Positions 27,095 through 37,180 are shown, numbered from the stretch's first letter. The stretch: 47,776 bases of DNA from JAGOUU01 sp964609155 (GCA_964609155.1 CAZSRF010000014.1:1-47776); one strand, 5' to 3'. Translations and numbers: made by a program. The notes: generated by a model not told the origin, from the letters alone.

Positions 27095-27373
27095 TTAATA
27101 CAAATTCTCTGTATCATTATGGTGATAACTGGAATTATTCATCATTAATTTCTCTTGCTGCTCCTCAATTTGCTGTTTAATTAAATCCGCTTCTAAAAAA
27201 GTGCCAGCTGCTATCTCACGCAGTGCAACAACTGTATCCTTATCATTTTCCCAAGCAACCGTTGGTTCAACCTCACCAGTTGCTAATTGTCTTGCTCTTT
27301 TTGCTGCAAGAATTACTAAATCAAAACGATTATTAACGTTTTTTAAACAATCTTCTACTGTGATACGTGCCAT
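27095..27373 (-). CDS. rpoZ: RNA polymerase omega subunit
   Basis: The omega subunit helps assemble RNA polymerase by binding beta-prime and, in gammaproteobacteria, forms part of a ppGpp site. The 92-residue protein starts with the diagnostic MARITVEDCLKNVNNRFDLV and AAKRARQL, followed by VALREIAAG. The C-terminal tail is Gln/Glu- and Asn-rich as usual. It sits between gmk and spoT, the classical order. A purine-rich GGGGGAAG element precedes the ATG. Confidence 0.96.
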   Translation of the reverse strand: MARITVEDCLKNVNNRFDLVILAAKRARQLATGEVEPTVAWENDKDTVVALREIAAGTFLEADLIKQQIEEQQEKLMMNNSSYHHNDTENLY

Positions 27374-27406
27374 TTTGTTTTCTTCCCCCTTAATATAAAT
27401 ACATCA

Positions 27407-28030
27407 TTAATTACCTAATAGCTGCCGTAACGTGCGTGCTAAATTCACTCGTTGGTGTTTTATAGCTAATTTATTACTCGTTATAATAGCTACGAGTTCA
27501 TGTATCGCTTGATTTAAGTTTTCATTAACTATCAAATAATCAAATTCATCATAATGCGATATATCTTCTTTAGCTTTTGCTAACCTGTTTTGAATAACTT
27601 CTGGCTTATCTTGAGCTCTTTTGCGTAATCGTTCTTGTAATACTTCTAAAGATGGTGGCAATAAGTAAATAAAAATCGCCTCATTGCCATACATTGCTTT
27701 AATCTGACGAGCTCCTTGCCAGTCTAATTCCAAAATAATATTGGAACCTTTTTTTAATTCAGCTTCAACCCAAACTTTTGATGTACCATAATAGTAATCA
27801 TATACTTTTGCGTATTCAAGAAACACTCTTTCTTTAAGTAACTTTTTAAAATCTGTCGACGAAACAAAGTAATAATTTACTCCGTCTTGTTCATTTGGTC
27901 TAATTGGTCTTGTCGTATGGGAAATAGAAAGTTTAAGATCTGGCATAGCTTTTAATAAAGCGTTAACTAACGTTGTTTTGCCAGTGCCTGATGCAGCTGC
28001 TATGACAATTAAATTCCCAGGCTTATTCAT
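27407..28030 (-). CDS. gmk: Guanylate kinase
   Basis: Gmk phosphorylates GMP to GDP with ATP. The 207-residue protein has the P-loop AAASGTGKTTL near the N-terminus, the GMP-binding SHTTRPIRPNEQDGVNYYFV, the core EYAKVYDYYYGTS and the LELDWQGARQI region, then the lid arginines (RLRKRAQD). Length is the family standard. It is 6 bases after yicC and 33 before rpoZ, so certainly co-transcribed. Confidence 0.97.
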   Translation of the reverse strand: MNKPGNLIVIAAASGTGKTTLVNALLKAMPDLKLSISHTTRPIRPNEQDGVNYYFVSSTDFKKLLKERVFLEYAKVYDYYYGTSKVWVEAELKKGSNIILELDWQGARQIKAMYGNEAIFIYLLPPSLEVLQERLRKRAQDKPEVIQNRLAKAKEDISHYDEFDYLIVNENLNQAIHELVAIITSNKLAIKHQRVNLARTLRQLLGN

Positions 28031-28036
28031 TTTAAT

Positions 28037-29026
28037 TTACTCAACATTTTGAATCTGTTCACGCATTTGTTCTATTATTAATTTCAAGTCTAGAGCAATA
28101 CTACGCACCTCTATATTAACTGATTTTGCTGCTAATGTATTAGCCTCTCTAGTTAATTCTTGCATTAAAAAATCTAATTTCCGCCCCACTATCGTACCGG
28201 TATTTAATAAATTTTTTGTTTCATCAATGTGAATCTTTAATCTTGCTAATTCTTCACTGACATCCATCTTTGCTATATAGATTGCTATTTCCTGAGCCAC
28301 TCTTAATTCTAACTGGGAATCTATATATACCCCTGCATAAGGCTCTAATTTGTCGTCATTATTATAGCTAATTTCAAAGTTAGAAATAATTTTATGAAGT
28401 TTTCTTTTAAGTTTTATCGTTTGTTCCGACTCGCTTATTTCAATTAAATCTGACAACTTCTCTAAGTGAGCATTAATCTTATCAACTAAAGCTACTAACA
28501 CTTCTTTTAGACGCTTTCCCTCTCTGGATTTATCTTCATCGAGTTTACACAGAACATCATCTAATAAAGTAGTTAATAATTCAGCAGCATTATCTGATAA
28601 TGTAAGAAATTTATTTGGTAACTTGGGATTAGCAGTCCTCTGATCTAGTAATAGTTTTATAATATCTGTGATGATTAAATCCTGTTTCTTAATCGCGAGT
28701 TCTTCGGCTATGGATCCAATGTTTCTATATAATTCTAAATAGTTCCTAATATTATCAGATGTTACATTAGTTATATCAAACAACTGATCTTCATCATGCA
28801 GGGTTCTTATAAAACAATCAATTTTACCCCTTGTTAACTTGCTGGTTAACCTACCCCTTATTATGTTCTCAAACTCACTAAATTGTTCAGAGGCTCTTAT
28901 ATTTATATCTAAAATTTTTGAATTAACTGATTTAAGCTCACACATAACCAACCCAAAACCTTGGATATTTTTCTGCTGCTTGGCAAATGCCGTCATACTT
29001 TTAATTTTAATAGCATTCTCACTCAA
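28037..29026 (-). CDS. yicC: YicC/YloC family endoribonuclease
   Basis: YicC proteins are hexameric endoribonucleases; E. coli YicC acts on small RNAs such as RyhB. The 329-residue protein shows the family N-terminus IKSMTAFAKQQ and CELKSVNSK, and the C-terminal DUF1732 region with GRKLDFLMQELTREANTLAAKS. It is about 40 residues longer than E. coli YicC because of extra sequence in the middle. An alternative start at the inner MTAFAK methionine would shorten it by ten residues, but the family usually has a few residues before that motif. First gene of the gmk-spoT unit and divergent from rph. Confidence 0.92.
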   Translation of the reverse strand: MSENAIKIKSMTAFAKQQKNIQGFGLVMCELKSVNSKILDINIRASEQFSEFENIIRGRLTSKLTRGKIDCFIRTLHDEDQLFDITNVTSDNIRNYLELYRNIGSIAEELAIKKQDLIITDIIKLLLDQRTANPKLPNKFLTLSDNAAELLTTLLDDVLCKLDEDKSREGKRLKEVLVALVDKINAHLEKLSDLIEISESEQTIKLKRKLHKIISNFEISYNNDDKLEPYAGVYIDSQLELRVAQEIAIYIAKMDVSEELARLKIHIDETKNLLNTGTIVGRKLDFLMQELTREANTLAAKSVNIEVRSIALDLKLIIEQMREQIQNVE

Positions 29027-29182
29027 TTAGGTCTAGATTTAAATATTTGTTAATATATGGTATTGTAACTTTAATTAAGTATAATATTATGCAGCAAAGC
29101 CTAATTACTAACAAGCATTAATCAAGATTAATCATTAACATCCCAATATTAACTCTATTTATTAATAAATTACTGTATATTT

Positions 29183-29947
29183 ATGCACTCCACGAATAAT
29201 AATTCTCTTAATTCTCTTAGTAAATTAAGAGCCAATTCACGCCCTTATGATAGCCTGCGTGAAATCTCTATCCACCTTAATTATACTTGCCATGCAGAAG
29301 GCTCTGTTTTAATCTGTGTTGGAAACACTAAGGTACTCTGCACAGCGACTTTTCAAAAAGACTCGGTCCCTAAGTTTCTTAAGGGGACGAACCAAGGTTG
29401 GTTAACTGCGGAATATGGTATGTTACCACGCTCCACACACTCTCGAATGGAACGTGAGGCAGTTAAAGGTAAGCAGTCTGGACGTACGCAAGAAATTCAA
29501 CGTCTTATAGGGCGGGCGCTCAGAGCATGCGTAGACTTAAAAGCTTTGGGTGAGCACACAATACTAATTGACTGCGATGTAATACAAGCTGATGGTGGAA
29601 CTAGAACGGCAGCTATAACGGGTGGCTGCATTGCTTTAGTTTCTGCTATTAATAAACTTCTTGACAAGAAAACACTGAAAAAGAATCCTATAGTAAAACT
29701 GGTATCAGCAACTTCTGTAGGGATATGTGATGCTGAATACGTCCTAGACTTGGATTATATAGAAGACTCTACTGCAGAAATGGATATGAACCTAGTAATC
29801 GATGAATTTGGCGAATTAATAGAAATACAGGGAACAGCTGAAGGTGATAAATCAATTCCTGTTTCTCATCTTAGTAAACTTATTGAATTAGCTCAAAAAG
29901 GTACTCTCGAGCTAAATGCACTACAGAAAGCTGCTCTAACTAAGTAA
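29183..29947 (+). CDS. rph: Ribonuclease PH
   Basis: RNase PH is a phosphate-dependent 3'-5' exoribonuclease that trims tRNA 3' ends. The 254-residue protein has SRPYDSLREISI, EGSVLICVGNTKVLCTATF, GWLTAEYGMLPRSTHSRMERE, SGRTQEIQRLIGRALR and the phosphate/metal-site DCDVIQADGGTRTAAITGG. The N-terminus is about 15 residues longer than in E. coli (238) and is Asn/Ser-rich. Because tRNA-Pro in this window lacks an encoded CCA, 3' trimming would be needed before CCA addition. It leads the plus-strand run rph-nadD-rsfS-rlmH and is divergent from yicC. Confidence 0.96.
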   Translation: MHSTNNNSLNSLSKLRANSRPYDSLREISIHLNYTCHAEGSVLICVGNTKVLCTATFQKDSVPKFLKGTNQGWLTAEYGMLPRSTHSRMEREAVKGKQSGRTQEIQRLIGRALRACVDLKALGEHTILIDCDVIQADGGTRTAAITGGCIALVSAINKLLDKKTLKKNPIVKLVSATSVGICDAEYVLDLDYIEDSTAEMDMNLVIDEFGELIEIQGTAEGDKSIPVSHLSKLIELAQKGTLELNALQKAALTK

Positions 29948-29962
29948 TATAACACGTGTTTT

Positions 29963-30682
29963 ATGACAAAACGTTTAGCTATCTTAGGTGGAACATTTGA
30001 TCCTATTCATAATGGCCATTTAGCTGTTGCTCAATTAGCTCTTGATCAATTACATTTTGAGCATCTTATTTTTGTACCTAATAACATTCAGCCACATAGA
30101 TCAGCGGCCTCAGCGAGCAGCGATGATCGATTAGCTATGTTACAACTGGCTCTTAATACGACAAAGAATCCGGAATTCACTATTAACACTTGTGAGTTAG
30201 AACGCCCAGGGCCATCTTACATGATTGATACAATTACAGAATTATGTTCATTGCAACCAAACTTTGAGCCTTGGTTAATCTTAGGGCTAGACACATTTTA
30301 TACTTTACCTACGTGGCATCATTTTCCAAAATTAATAGACAACTGCAACTTTGTCATTATAAACCGCAACTTTATAACACAGGACGCTTCCCAAACCTCT
30401 TGGGCCAATGATTATTTAAAAAAAAATAAAATTCACCTAGATGATCTAGCCGATTTTAAAAATTTCACTAATACTAAATATGGAGCCGTAATTTTATTAG
30501 ATAATGAACCTATCAGCATTTCATCTAGTAAAATAAGAGCGCTTTTATCTCAAGCTAGCTCCATTAACGATACACAAAACAAACAACACAAACGGAATAT
30601 ACAGGAGATAAAAAATACATTGAACAATTTACTTCCCTTACCTGTTATTGATTATATTTTAGCTCACAATTTGTATACCTAA
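29963..30682 (+). CDS. nadD: Nicotinate-nucleotide adenylyltransferase
   Basis: NadD adenylates nicotinic acid mononucleotide to deamido-NAD in NAD biosynthesis. The 239-residue protein begins with the nucleotidyltransferase signature LGGTFDPIHNGHLAVA, has the PNNIQPHR loop, LILGLDTFYTLPTWHHF and the C-terminal ISISSSKIRALLSQ (SSTxIR-type motif). An Asn/Gln/Lys-rich insert before the last helix makes it slightly longer than the usual 215. It starts 15 bases after rph. Confidence 0.95.
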   Translation: MTKRLAILGGTFDPIHNGHLAVAQLALDQLHFEHLIFVPNNIQPHRSAASASSDDRLAMLQLALNTTKNPEFTINTCELERPGPSYMIDTITELCSLQPNFEPWLILGLDTFYTLPTWHHFPKLIDNCNFVIINRNFITQDASQTSWANDYLKKNKIHLDDLADFKNFTNTKYGAVILLDNEPISISSSKIRALLSQASSINDTQNKQHKRNIQEIKNTLNNLLPLPVIDYILAHNLYT

Positions 30683-30748
30683 ATTATTTTCTAGTATATA
30701 ATTGCCATCACTAAATATATCTATAAATACATCTAAAGGTAAAACTAA

Positions 30749-31108
30749 ATGACTCTGAACTTATCACAAACTGAAGAATTAGTTGTAAAACTACTAGATG
30801 ATCTTAAAGCTTTAAATATCAAAGTGTTAAATGTCGAGGGGATGACTAGCATTGCAGATCGTATGATTATTTGTAGCGGCAGATCAAATCGCCATGTAGG
30901 ATCGATAGCCAGTAATCTAGTCACAGAGCTTAAGAAATATAAAGCTCAACCTTTAAGCATAGAAGGCTTAAATAGTTCTGAATGGGTTTTAGTAGATTTA
31001 GGGGATATTATTGTTCACATCATGCAACAAGACGCTCGAGATTTTTACAATCTTGAAGCCTTATGGGGTAATGTACCTATAATCCATAGTAGTTCAAATA
31101 CTATGTAA
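30749..31108 (+). CDS. rsfS: Ribosomal silencing factor RsfS
   Basis: RsfS binds L14 of the 50S subunit and blocks subunit joining under nutrient limitation. The 119-residue protein carries the family core: LKALNIKVLNVEGMTSIADRM, ICSGRSNRHVGSIASNL, IEGLNSSEWVLVDLGDIIVHIM and RDFYNLEALWG. Length is normal. It is placed between nadD and rlmH, the conserved order in proteobacteria. Confidence 0.96.
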   Translation: MTLNLSQTEELVVKLLDDLKALNIKVLNVEGMTSIADRMIICSGRSNRHVGSIASNLVTELKKYKAQPLSIEGLNSSEWVLVDLGDIIVHIMQQDARDFYNLEALWGNVPIIHSSSNTM

Positions 31109-31139
31109 TATATTCAACATAAGCAGTACTAGGTGATAT

Positions 31140-31607
31140 ATGAATATTACTATTACAGCTGTAGGCACTAAAATGCCTAACTGGGTAGAAACTGCCTACA
31201 ATGATTATGCTACACGCCTAAAACATTATTGTAAATTAAACCTTGTTACCCTACCTTTAGCTAAAAGAACTAAAAATACGAACCTTAATGATGCAAAGAA
31301 GCAAGAAGGTAAAGCTCTTTTAGAGAGAATCTCTCTAAACGACCATGTAATTTTGCTTGACTCAGGAGGTAAGCAATATACCTCTGATGACTTTGCAAAA
31401 TACATTAATAATCTGAAACTTCATGCCAAAAATATCAATATAATGATTGGTGGTCCTGATGGCTTTTGGGAAGAATGCTACAACAAAGCTAGTGATAATA
31501 TATCGTTATCAAAACTTACATTACCACATCCCATCGTGCGTGTAGTGTTACTTGAACAATTATATCGAGCTTTTACCATATTGAACCATCACCCTTATCA
31601 TAAATAA
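31140..31607 (+). CDS. rlmH: 23S rRNA pseudouridine-1915 N3-methyltransferase
   Basis: RlmH (SPOUT fold) methylates pseudouridine 1915 of 23S rRNA with SAM. The 155-residue protein has the N-terminal ITITAVGTKMPNWVETAYNDY, the knot residues LLDSGGKQYTSDDFA, the SAM loop IGGPDGFWEE and the C-terminal LPHPIVRVVLLEQLYRAF ending HPYHK, all diagnostic. It starts 31 bases after rsfS. Confidence 0.97.
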   Translation: MNITITAVGTKMPNWVETAYNDYATRLKHYCKLNLVTLPLAKRTKNTNLNDAKKQEGKALLERISLNDHVILLDSGGKQYTSDDFAKYINNLKLHAKNINIMIGGPDGFWEECYNKASDNISLSKLTLPHPIVRVVLLEQLYRAFTILNHHPYHK

Positions 31608-31711
31608 GTTATAATTAGGTAACGACTAATATATTAACAATGGTATGATTAGTATTTAAAACTGTATTCTTATATTATATACTATCATTAGTTTGTTTAC
31701 TGGTTTCATGA

Positions 31712-33682
31712 ATGACAGGCATTAATCTCAAAAATCATCATACGGAGCAAAAACTTCATATTAATCGTGCCAGTACAGCTATTGTATTTATCATTATAGC
31801 TTTTTTTGCCCTTATTATTCATTTGTTTAAACTCCAAGTTATACAATTTGACATGTATAGTGCTTCTGCAAAAAATAATCGTATCAATCTCCTACCCATT
31901 CCACCTAATCGTGGCCTGATTTACGATCGTAATGGGGTAATTTTGGCTGAGAATAAAGCTATTTACGAGCTTGAGATCAATTTGCAACAAATAAAAAACC
32001 TTAAAGAAACCATTGCTGCTTTAAATAAAATTATTCCTATCTCTGAAGCAGACGAACAAAAATTCTATGATTTCCTCAAACGAGGGTATAATCGTACTGG
32101 TATACCAATCAAAGCCAATCTAACTGAAGAAGAAATAGCCTTATTTGCTGTTAATCGTCATAAATTTCCAGGTATAGAAACTTCAGCCCGTCTTGTCCGC
32201 TATTATCCCTATAAACATGAGTTAGTTCACGTTCTAGGATATGTTGGACGCATTAATGATCAAGAGTTAGAAACTATAGATATCGCCAATTATGCAGATA
32301 CACAATTTATCGGCAAACTTGGCATTGAAAAATATTACGAGTCAGATCTCCATGGCCAGGTAGGTCGTCAAGAGGTAGAAATAAATGCTCGAGGTCGCAT
32401 CAATAAAGTATTACAACAACAATTACCTATTCCTGGCAATGATCTGTACTTAACTATAGACATTAAATTACAACAATACGGTCTACAGTTATTAGAAGGG
32501 AAAAAGGGTTCCATCGTTGCCATTAATCCTAACAATGGCGATGTCCTAGCTTTAGTCAGCACACCTGGTTATGATCCAAATTTATTTGTTTCTGGTATTC
32601 CTGGTAGCGAATACAAAAAATTACAATTAGACCCTAATAAACCTCTTTATAACCGTGCTATACGAGGGCTCTATCCCCCAGCATCTACAATTAAGCCTCT
32701 GGTCGCATCATCTGTGCTTATTACGAAAGCTATGTCACCAGCACAAGAAGTTTATGATCCTGGTTATTTTAACTTAGAAGGCGACAGACACACCTACCAT
32801 TGCTGGAAAAAAGAAGGCCATGGATATGTGGATTTAAGAAGAGCTATTATTCAATCTTGCGACGTTTATTTCTTCACTGCCGCCAAAGTGTTAGGAATAG
32901 ATAATCTAGAATACATTTTTAAGCAATTTGGCTATGGCATGAAAACTAATTTAGATATCAGCGATGAACTACCTGGTTTAGTACCATCTAAAAAATGGAA
33001 AGCGCAAGTAAAAAAAGAATCTTGGTATCCGGGTGAAACTATTAACATAGGTATCGGGCAAGGTTACCTATTAGCTACACCTGTCCAATTAGCACAAGCA
33101 GCAAGCATTATTGCTATGCGTGGTATCCATAACACACCACATTTACTCTTACAGAAAAAAACACCACAATCTGAATTTATAAGACATCAAACTGCATCTG
33201 CAGATACTGTATTGACAAATTATCCGGAAGCTATGGAATTTATTGTTAGTGCCATGCAAGGCGTTATTACTGAGGGTACTGCACAAAGCATAAGATACCC
33301 TGAACTTTATACGATTGCCGGAAAAACAGGTACAGCACAGGTTGTGGCACTTGAAAGAAGTGGAAGTAAAGAACATTTACAAGATCATCGATTATTTATA
33401 GGCTTTGCTCCTGCAGAAGCACCTGAGATTGCCATCTCCGTCGTTATAGAAAACGCTGGTGATTCGCTACCAACCAAACAAGTAGTTGCAAGGAAAATGA
33501 TGGATTTTTATCTACTTAATAATCCTGCAATGAAAGCCAAATTATCCACTATTAAAACTAAATCTGCTGATGACTCATCTCCACAAATTGATGACTCAAT
33601 AGAAACTATCACTATTCCAAGAGATGTTATTGAAAATCAAAATCCTTATAGTGCAGAACCGTCAGATGCAGAGCAGGATTAA
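31712..33682 (+). CDS. mrdA: Penicillin-binding protein 2 (rod elongation transpeptidase)
   Basis: PBP2 cross-links peptidoglycan in the elongasome with RodA. The 656-residue protein has one N-terminal membrane helix (about 23-42), the pedestal/dimerisation domain with PPNRGLIYDRNGVILAEN, and the transpeptidase domain with the active serine in PPASTIKPLV, the second motif SCD in QSCDVYFF and KTG in IAGKTGTAQV. The tail of about 45 residues is Ser/Asp-rich. It is the start of the shape-determining group mrdA-rodA-mltB-rlpA. Confidence 0.97.
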   Translation: MTGINLKNHHTEQKLHINRASTAIVFIIIAFFALIIHLFKLQVIQFDMYSASAKNNRINLLPIPPNRGLIYDRNGVILAENKAIYELEINLQQIKNLKETIAALNKIIPISEADEQKFYDFLKRGYNRTGIPIKANLTEEEIALFAVNRHKFPGIETSARLVRYYPYKHELVHVLGYVGRINDQELETIDIANYADTQFIGKLGIEKYYESDLHGQVGRQEVEINARGRINKVLQQQLPIPGNDLYLTIDIKLQQYGLQLLEGKKGSIVAINPNNGDVLALVSTPGYDPNLFVSGIPGSEYKKLQLDPNKPLYNRAIRGLYPPASTIKPLVASSVLITKAMSPAQEVYDPGYFNLEGDRHTYHCWKKEGHGYVDLRRAIIQSCDVYFFTAAKVLGIDNLEYIFKQFGYGMKTNLDISDELPGLVPSKKWKAQVKKESWYPGETINIGIGQGYLLATPVQLAQAASIIAMRGIHNTPHLLLQKKTPQSEFIRHQTASADTVLTNYPEAMEFIVSAMQGVITEGTAQSIRYPELYTIAGKTGTAQVVALERSGSKEHLQDHRLFIGFAPAEAPEIAISVVIENAGDSLPTKQVVARKMMDFYLLNNPAMKAKLSTIKTKSADDSSPQIDDSIETITIPRDVIENQNPYSAEPSDAEQD

Positions 33683-33737
33683 TGAGTAATTACAATTAAA
33701 TAAACTAGATAAACTAAATATACTAGATAAAAAAAGT

Positions 33738-34916
33738 ATGATTTCAAAAAAACATAATACCCATAAGCCCAATTCTAGTAAAAAAAAATATACTTTTCCT
33801 TTTAGTTATAATAATTACAATGCTTATCATAATACTTCTTTTTTTCAACGCTTTAATTTAGACCCTATTTTATTATTTTTTATTTTTCTGCTGATTGTTT
33901 TTGCTCAATTCGTTCTTTATAGTGCAAGCTCAGCAAATATTTATATCGTAGAGCTACAGTTATTTCGTATTTTTTTAGCAAGCTGCGTTATGATTGGTTT
34001 AGCGCAGATTCATCCAAGGTATTATAAAAAATGGGCGCCCTGGGTCTATGTTATAGGCGTTATTTTACTCATGGCTGTACTACTAGTTGGACATACTGGC
34101 AAAGGAGCCCAAAGATGGCTTGGGTTTGGAATATTTAAGTTTCAACCTTCCGAGTTACTAAAACTCGCCTGCCCCTTACTATTAGCAAGTTATTTTAGCA
34201 ATAAAGATCTACCATTAAAGTTTCGATCTATTCTTGTCGCTGGAGCCTTAATAATTATTCCCGTCCTTTTAGTAGCTAAACAACCTGATTTAGGTACAGC
34301 TGTGTTGATAGCTGCCAGTGGAGTATTTGTTTTATTCTTTGCAGGTGTAAGATGGCGTATGATCCTCTCTGCAGGATTAACTGCTTTAGCAACTTTACCA
34401 GTGCTTTGGTACTTCCTGCACGACTATCAGAAAAAAAGAATTCTGACATTTATTTACCCAGAGCAAGATCCTTTAGGCAGTGGCTATCACATTTTGCAAT
34501 CTAAAATAGCCATTGGTTCAGGAGGCATATTTGGCAAAGGTTGGCTTAACGGCTCACAAGCACATTTACAGTTCTTACCAGAAAAGACAACCGACTTTAT
34601 TTTTGCTGTATTAGGTGAAGAGTTTGGACTCGTTGGCGCAATAGTATTATTAATTTTGTATACGTTAATTATATTACGCTGTATCAACATTAGTACCAAC
34701 GCACAAGATACTTTTTCTAGATTATCCGCTGGTAGTCTAACGATGGCTTTCTTTATTTATGTTTTTATTAATATAGGCATGGTTTCAGGTATGTTACCTG
34801 TTGTGGGTTTGCCATTACCATTAGTAAGCTATGGCGGAACATCCATGGTAACTATTATGGCAACTTTCGGAGTTATTATGTCCATTAAAAGCCACAGAAA
34901 ATTATTAGACTCCTAA
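33738..34916 (+). CDS. rodA: SEDS peptidoglycan glycosyltransferase RodA
   Basis: RodA polymerises glycan strands in the elongasome as partner of PBP2. The 392-residue protein has an unusual polar Asn/Lys/Tyr-rich N-terminus of about 45 residues, then about ten transmembrane helices. SEDS landmarks are GAQRWLGFGIFKFQPSEL, AKQPDLGTAVL, PEKTTDFIFAVLGEEFGL and the C-terminal PLPLVSYGGTSM. It follows mrdA by 55 bases, as in most gammaproteobacteria. Confidence 0.96.
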   Translation: MISKKHNTHKPNSSKKKYTFPFSYNNYNAYHNTSFFQRFNLDPILLFFIFLLIVFAQFVLYSASSANIYIVELQLFRIFLASCVMIGLAQIHPRYYKKWAPWVYVIGVILLMAVLLVGHTGKGAQRWLGFGIFKFQPSELLKLACPLLLASYFSNKDLPLKFRSILVAGALIIIPVLLVAKQPDLGTAVLIAASGVFVLFFAGVRWRMILSAGLTALATLPVLWYFLHDYQKKRILTFIYPEQDPLGSGYHILQSKIAIGSGGIFGKGWLNGSQAHLQFLPEKTTDFIFAVLGEEFGLVGAIVLLILYTLIILRCINISTNAQDTFSRLSAGSLTMAFFIYVFINIGMVSGMLPVVGLPLPLVSYGGTSMVTIMATFGVIMSIKSHRKLLDS

Positions 34917-35006
34917 TCAACAAAGCACTGCGCCATAAAACAAGAGATAGAACTAGATTTACCTACTGTTAAAAATATAGTAGCATATTATTATAATTAC
35001 ATAATA

Positions 35007-36107
35007 ATGTGTTCCCTTCCTATGCGAAAAATTACGATTCTTTTTAGTTGCTTCATATTTCTTAGTTCTATATTTGCCAACTCTGAACAATATATCTCAG
35101 GTCCTGAAGTCGAAAATTTTATTGATTATATGGTAAAAAAACATGACTTAGATGATACTGATCTCAGAGAATTTTTATATAAAACGAAATATCAATCTGA
35201 GGTTATTACAACTATTCAAAAACCTGCTGAAAAGTTACCTTGGTATAAATATGAAAAAATTTTTCTAAAAGAAAAAAGAATAAAAGATGGTGTAAAATTT
35301 TGGCAAGAAAATGTTCAAGCATTAAATAAAGCCTACGAATTATATGGCGTTCCCCCCGAAATTATTGTCTCTCTAATTGGTATTGAAACTTCTTATGGGC
35401 AAAACAAGGGTAAGTTTCCAGTTTTAGATACATTGGCAACCCTTGCGTTTTATTATAAACCGCGTTCCGCTTTTTTTACTTCAGAGTTAGAACACTTTTT
35501 GTTATACACTCATGAAGAAAATACTAACCCCCATACTTATTATGGTTCCTATGCAGGCGCAATGGGATATCCACAATTTATTTCTAGTAGTATTAGAAAT
35601 TATGCAGTAGATTTTAATAACACTGGTCATCGAGATTTATTAAATAATGTAGACGATGCTATTGGCAGTGTTGCTAATTATCTAAATAAAAATGGTTGGC
35701 AAAAAGATGCTCCTATATCTTCTAGAGCATCATTAAATAAACTTAGCAAGAAAAATTTTCAGTCTTTAGAGACTAGCATTGATAAATTAAAACCAAGCTT
35801 CTCTGTAAAACAATTAAAACAATCAGGGGTTATTTTTCAAGAGTTTTATAATAACGATATTTATGACCAAATGAAAACAAATTTAGTTAGTTTTGAAATT
35901 GCTAAAAATAAAAAAACCTATCGCGCTGGATTTAATAATTTTTATGTTATAACCAGATACAATATTAGCCAAAATTATGCCTTAGCTGCCGTCAAACTAA
36001 GTGAGAAATTAAAAACTCAATATCAACAAGAAGTTGCTAAAAATAGCGCTAAAAATAATGATAAGAATAATGCTGAAAAAAACAAAACAAGTAGCATAAA
36101 GGCCTAA
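35007..36107 (+). CDS. mltB: Lytic murein transglycosylase B
   Basis: MltB cleaves glycan strands to 1,6-anhydro-muropeptides. The 366-residue protein has an N-terminal export signal (ILFSCFIFLSSIFANS) without a clear lipobox, so it may be soluble in the periplasm. The catalytic glutamate is in SLIGIETSYGQNKG, followed by FPVLDTLATLAF and SYAGAMGYPQFISSSIRNYA, the MltB-type active-site cleft. The tail is Lys/Asn-rich. ATG 35022 is an alternative start that would remove five residues before the signal. It belongs to the rodA-mltB-rlpA cell-wall group. Confidence 0.93.
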   Translation: MCSLPMRKITILFSCFIFLSSIFANSEQYISGPEVENFIDYMVKKHDLDDTDLREFLYKTKYQSEVITTIQKPAEKLPWYKYEKIFLKEKRIKDGVKFWQENVQALNKAYELYGVPPEIIVSLIGIETSYGQNKGKFPVLDTLATLAFYYKPRSAFFTSELEHFLLYTHEENTNPHTYYGSYAGAMGYPQFISSSIRNYAVDFNNTGHRDLLNNVDDAIGSVANYLNKNGWQKDAPISSRASLNKLSKKNFQSLETSIDKLKPSFSVKQLKQSGVIFQEFYNNDIYDQMKTNLVSFEIAKNKKTYRAGFNNFYVITRYNISQNYALAAVKLSEKLKTQYQQEVAKNSAKNNDKNNAEKNKTSSIKA

Positions 36108-36128
36108 ATAAATATACACTAGTAACTG

Positions 36129-37031
36129 ATGTGTATTAATAATTTTAGAACATATAAGAGCTTACTAGTAAAAATTTGTTTGCTGATATCTCTTATTCAT
36201 ATTAGTGGTTGTTCTACTTTTCTAGAAGAAAAAGATGGAGCTCCATTGAATCCTATCGATCTTTCTTATCTCAAGGAACCTATTCCTGTTGATGAACCCT
36301 TAAGTAAGTATGGCAACCCAGATACTTACAAAGTTCTTGGAAAACGCTACTATACTCTTGATAAGAGCAAAGGTTTCAAACAAACTGGTCTTGCTTCTTG
36401 GTATGGTACAAAATTTCATGGTAAAAGAACCTCTAGCGGTGAACCATATGACATGTATGCTCTGACTGGTGCTCATAAAACTTTACCTTTACCAACCTAT
36501 GCAAAAATAACTAACAAAGCTAACAATAAGTCTATTATAGTAAAAATTAATGATCGTGGACCCTTTCATAGCGATCGTATTGTAGATTTATCCTACGCAG
36601 CTGCAAGTAAATTGGGATTACTTGGACATGGAACAGCTCATGTAGAACTAGCAGCTATAGATCCTAAAACTTATAATACTACAACAAAAGATCTAGCAAT
36701 TGTTGATAAAAAAAATAACAAAAAAACTAAAGTTACTAGAAATCTTAAAACTACTAAACCCAATACGTCTAAAAAACCTAATTTAAATAATCTTATAGAT
36801 AAGGATAACTTGATTACACTACAAATTGGTTCTTTTCAAGATCGTAAAAAAGCTTTAATTTTAACCCATAAAGTTTCTAGCGTTTTGAATCATCCTGTTA
36901 ATATAAATAATAAAGATAAGAACACGTATCGTGTTTATTTAGGCCCATTTCCCGTACAAGACACCGAAGTAATTAAAACAAAATTAGCCCGCTTAAAAAT
37001 ATTGGATCCTATATCAGTTAATAAAACATAA
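36129..37031 (+). CDS. rlpA: RlpA septal-ring lytic transglycosylase lipoprotein
   Basis: RlpA cleaves denuded glycan strands at the septum. The 300-residue protein has a lipobox HISGC, the double-psi beta-barrel catalytic domain with GLASWYGTKFHGKRTSSGEPYD, ALTGAHKTLPLPT, VKINDRGPFHSDRIVDLSYAAA, then a Lys/Thr/Asn-rich linker and a C-terminal SPOR domain (ITLQIGSFQDRKKALIL ... YRVYLGPF) that binds denuded glycan. It starts 21 bases after mltB and closes the cell-wall group. Confidence 0.95.
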   Translation: MCINNFRTYKSLLVKICLLISLIHISGCSTFLEEKDGAPLNPIDLSYLKEPIPVDEPLSKYGNPDTYKVLGKRYYTLDKSKGFKQTGLASWYGTKFHGKRTSSGEPYDMYALTGAHKTLPLPTYAKITNKANNKSIIVKINDRGPFHSDRIVDLSYAAASKLGLLGHGTAHVELAAIDPKTYNTTTKDLAIVDKKNNKKTKVTRNLKTTKPNTSKKPNLNNLIDKDNLITLQIGSFQDRKKALILTHKVSSVLNHPVNINNKDKNTYRVYLGPFPVQDTEVIKTKLARLKILDPISVNKT

Positions 37032-37180
37032 ACTTTTATGCTTTATACTTTTATGCGGCTGGCTGAAGGTGTACTATATAAAATAAGCAAACCGTTTAGC
37101 CTGAGCCCAAATATTGTCATTGAGAGGATCTAGCCCTGAACGTTTACAAGTAAGCTTTTACCTAGACTGTAAATAAATTT

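Noticed and set aside
37032..37180. Possible mobile repeat or small RNA before yqgE
   Set aside because: Only a short ACTTTTATGC direct repeat is visible; no hairpin with T-run and no second copy noticed in the window.
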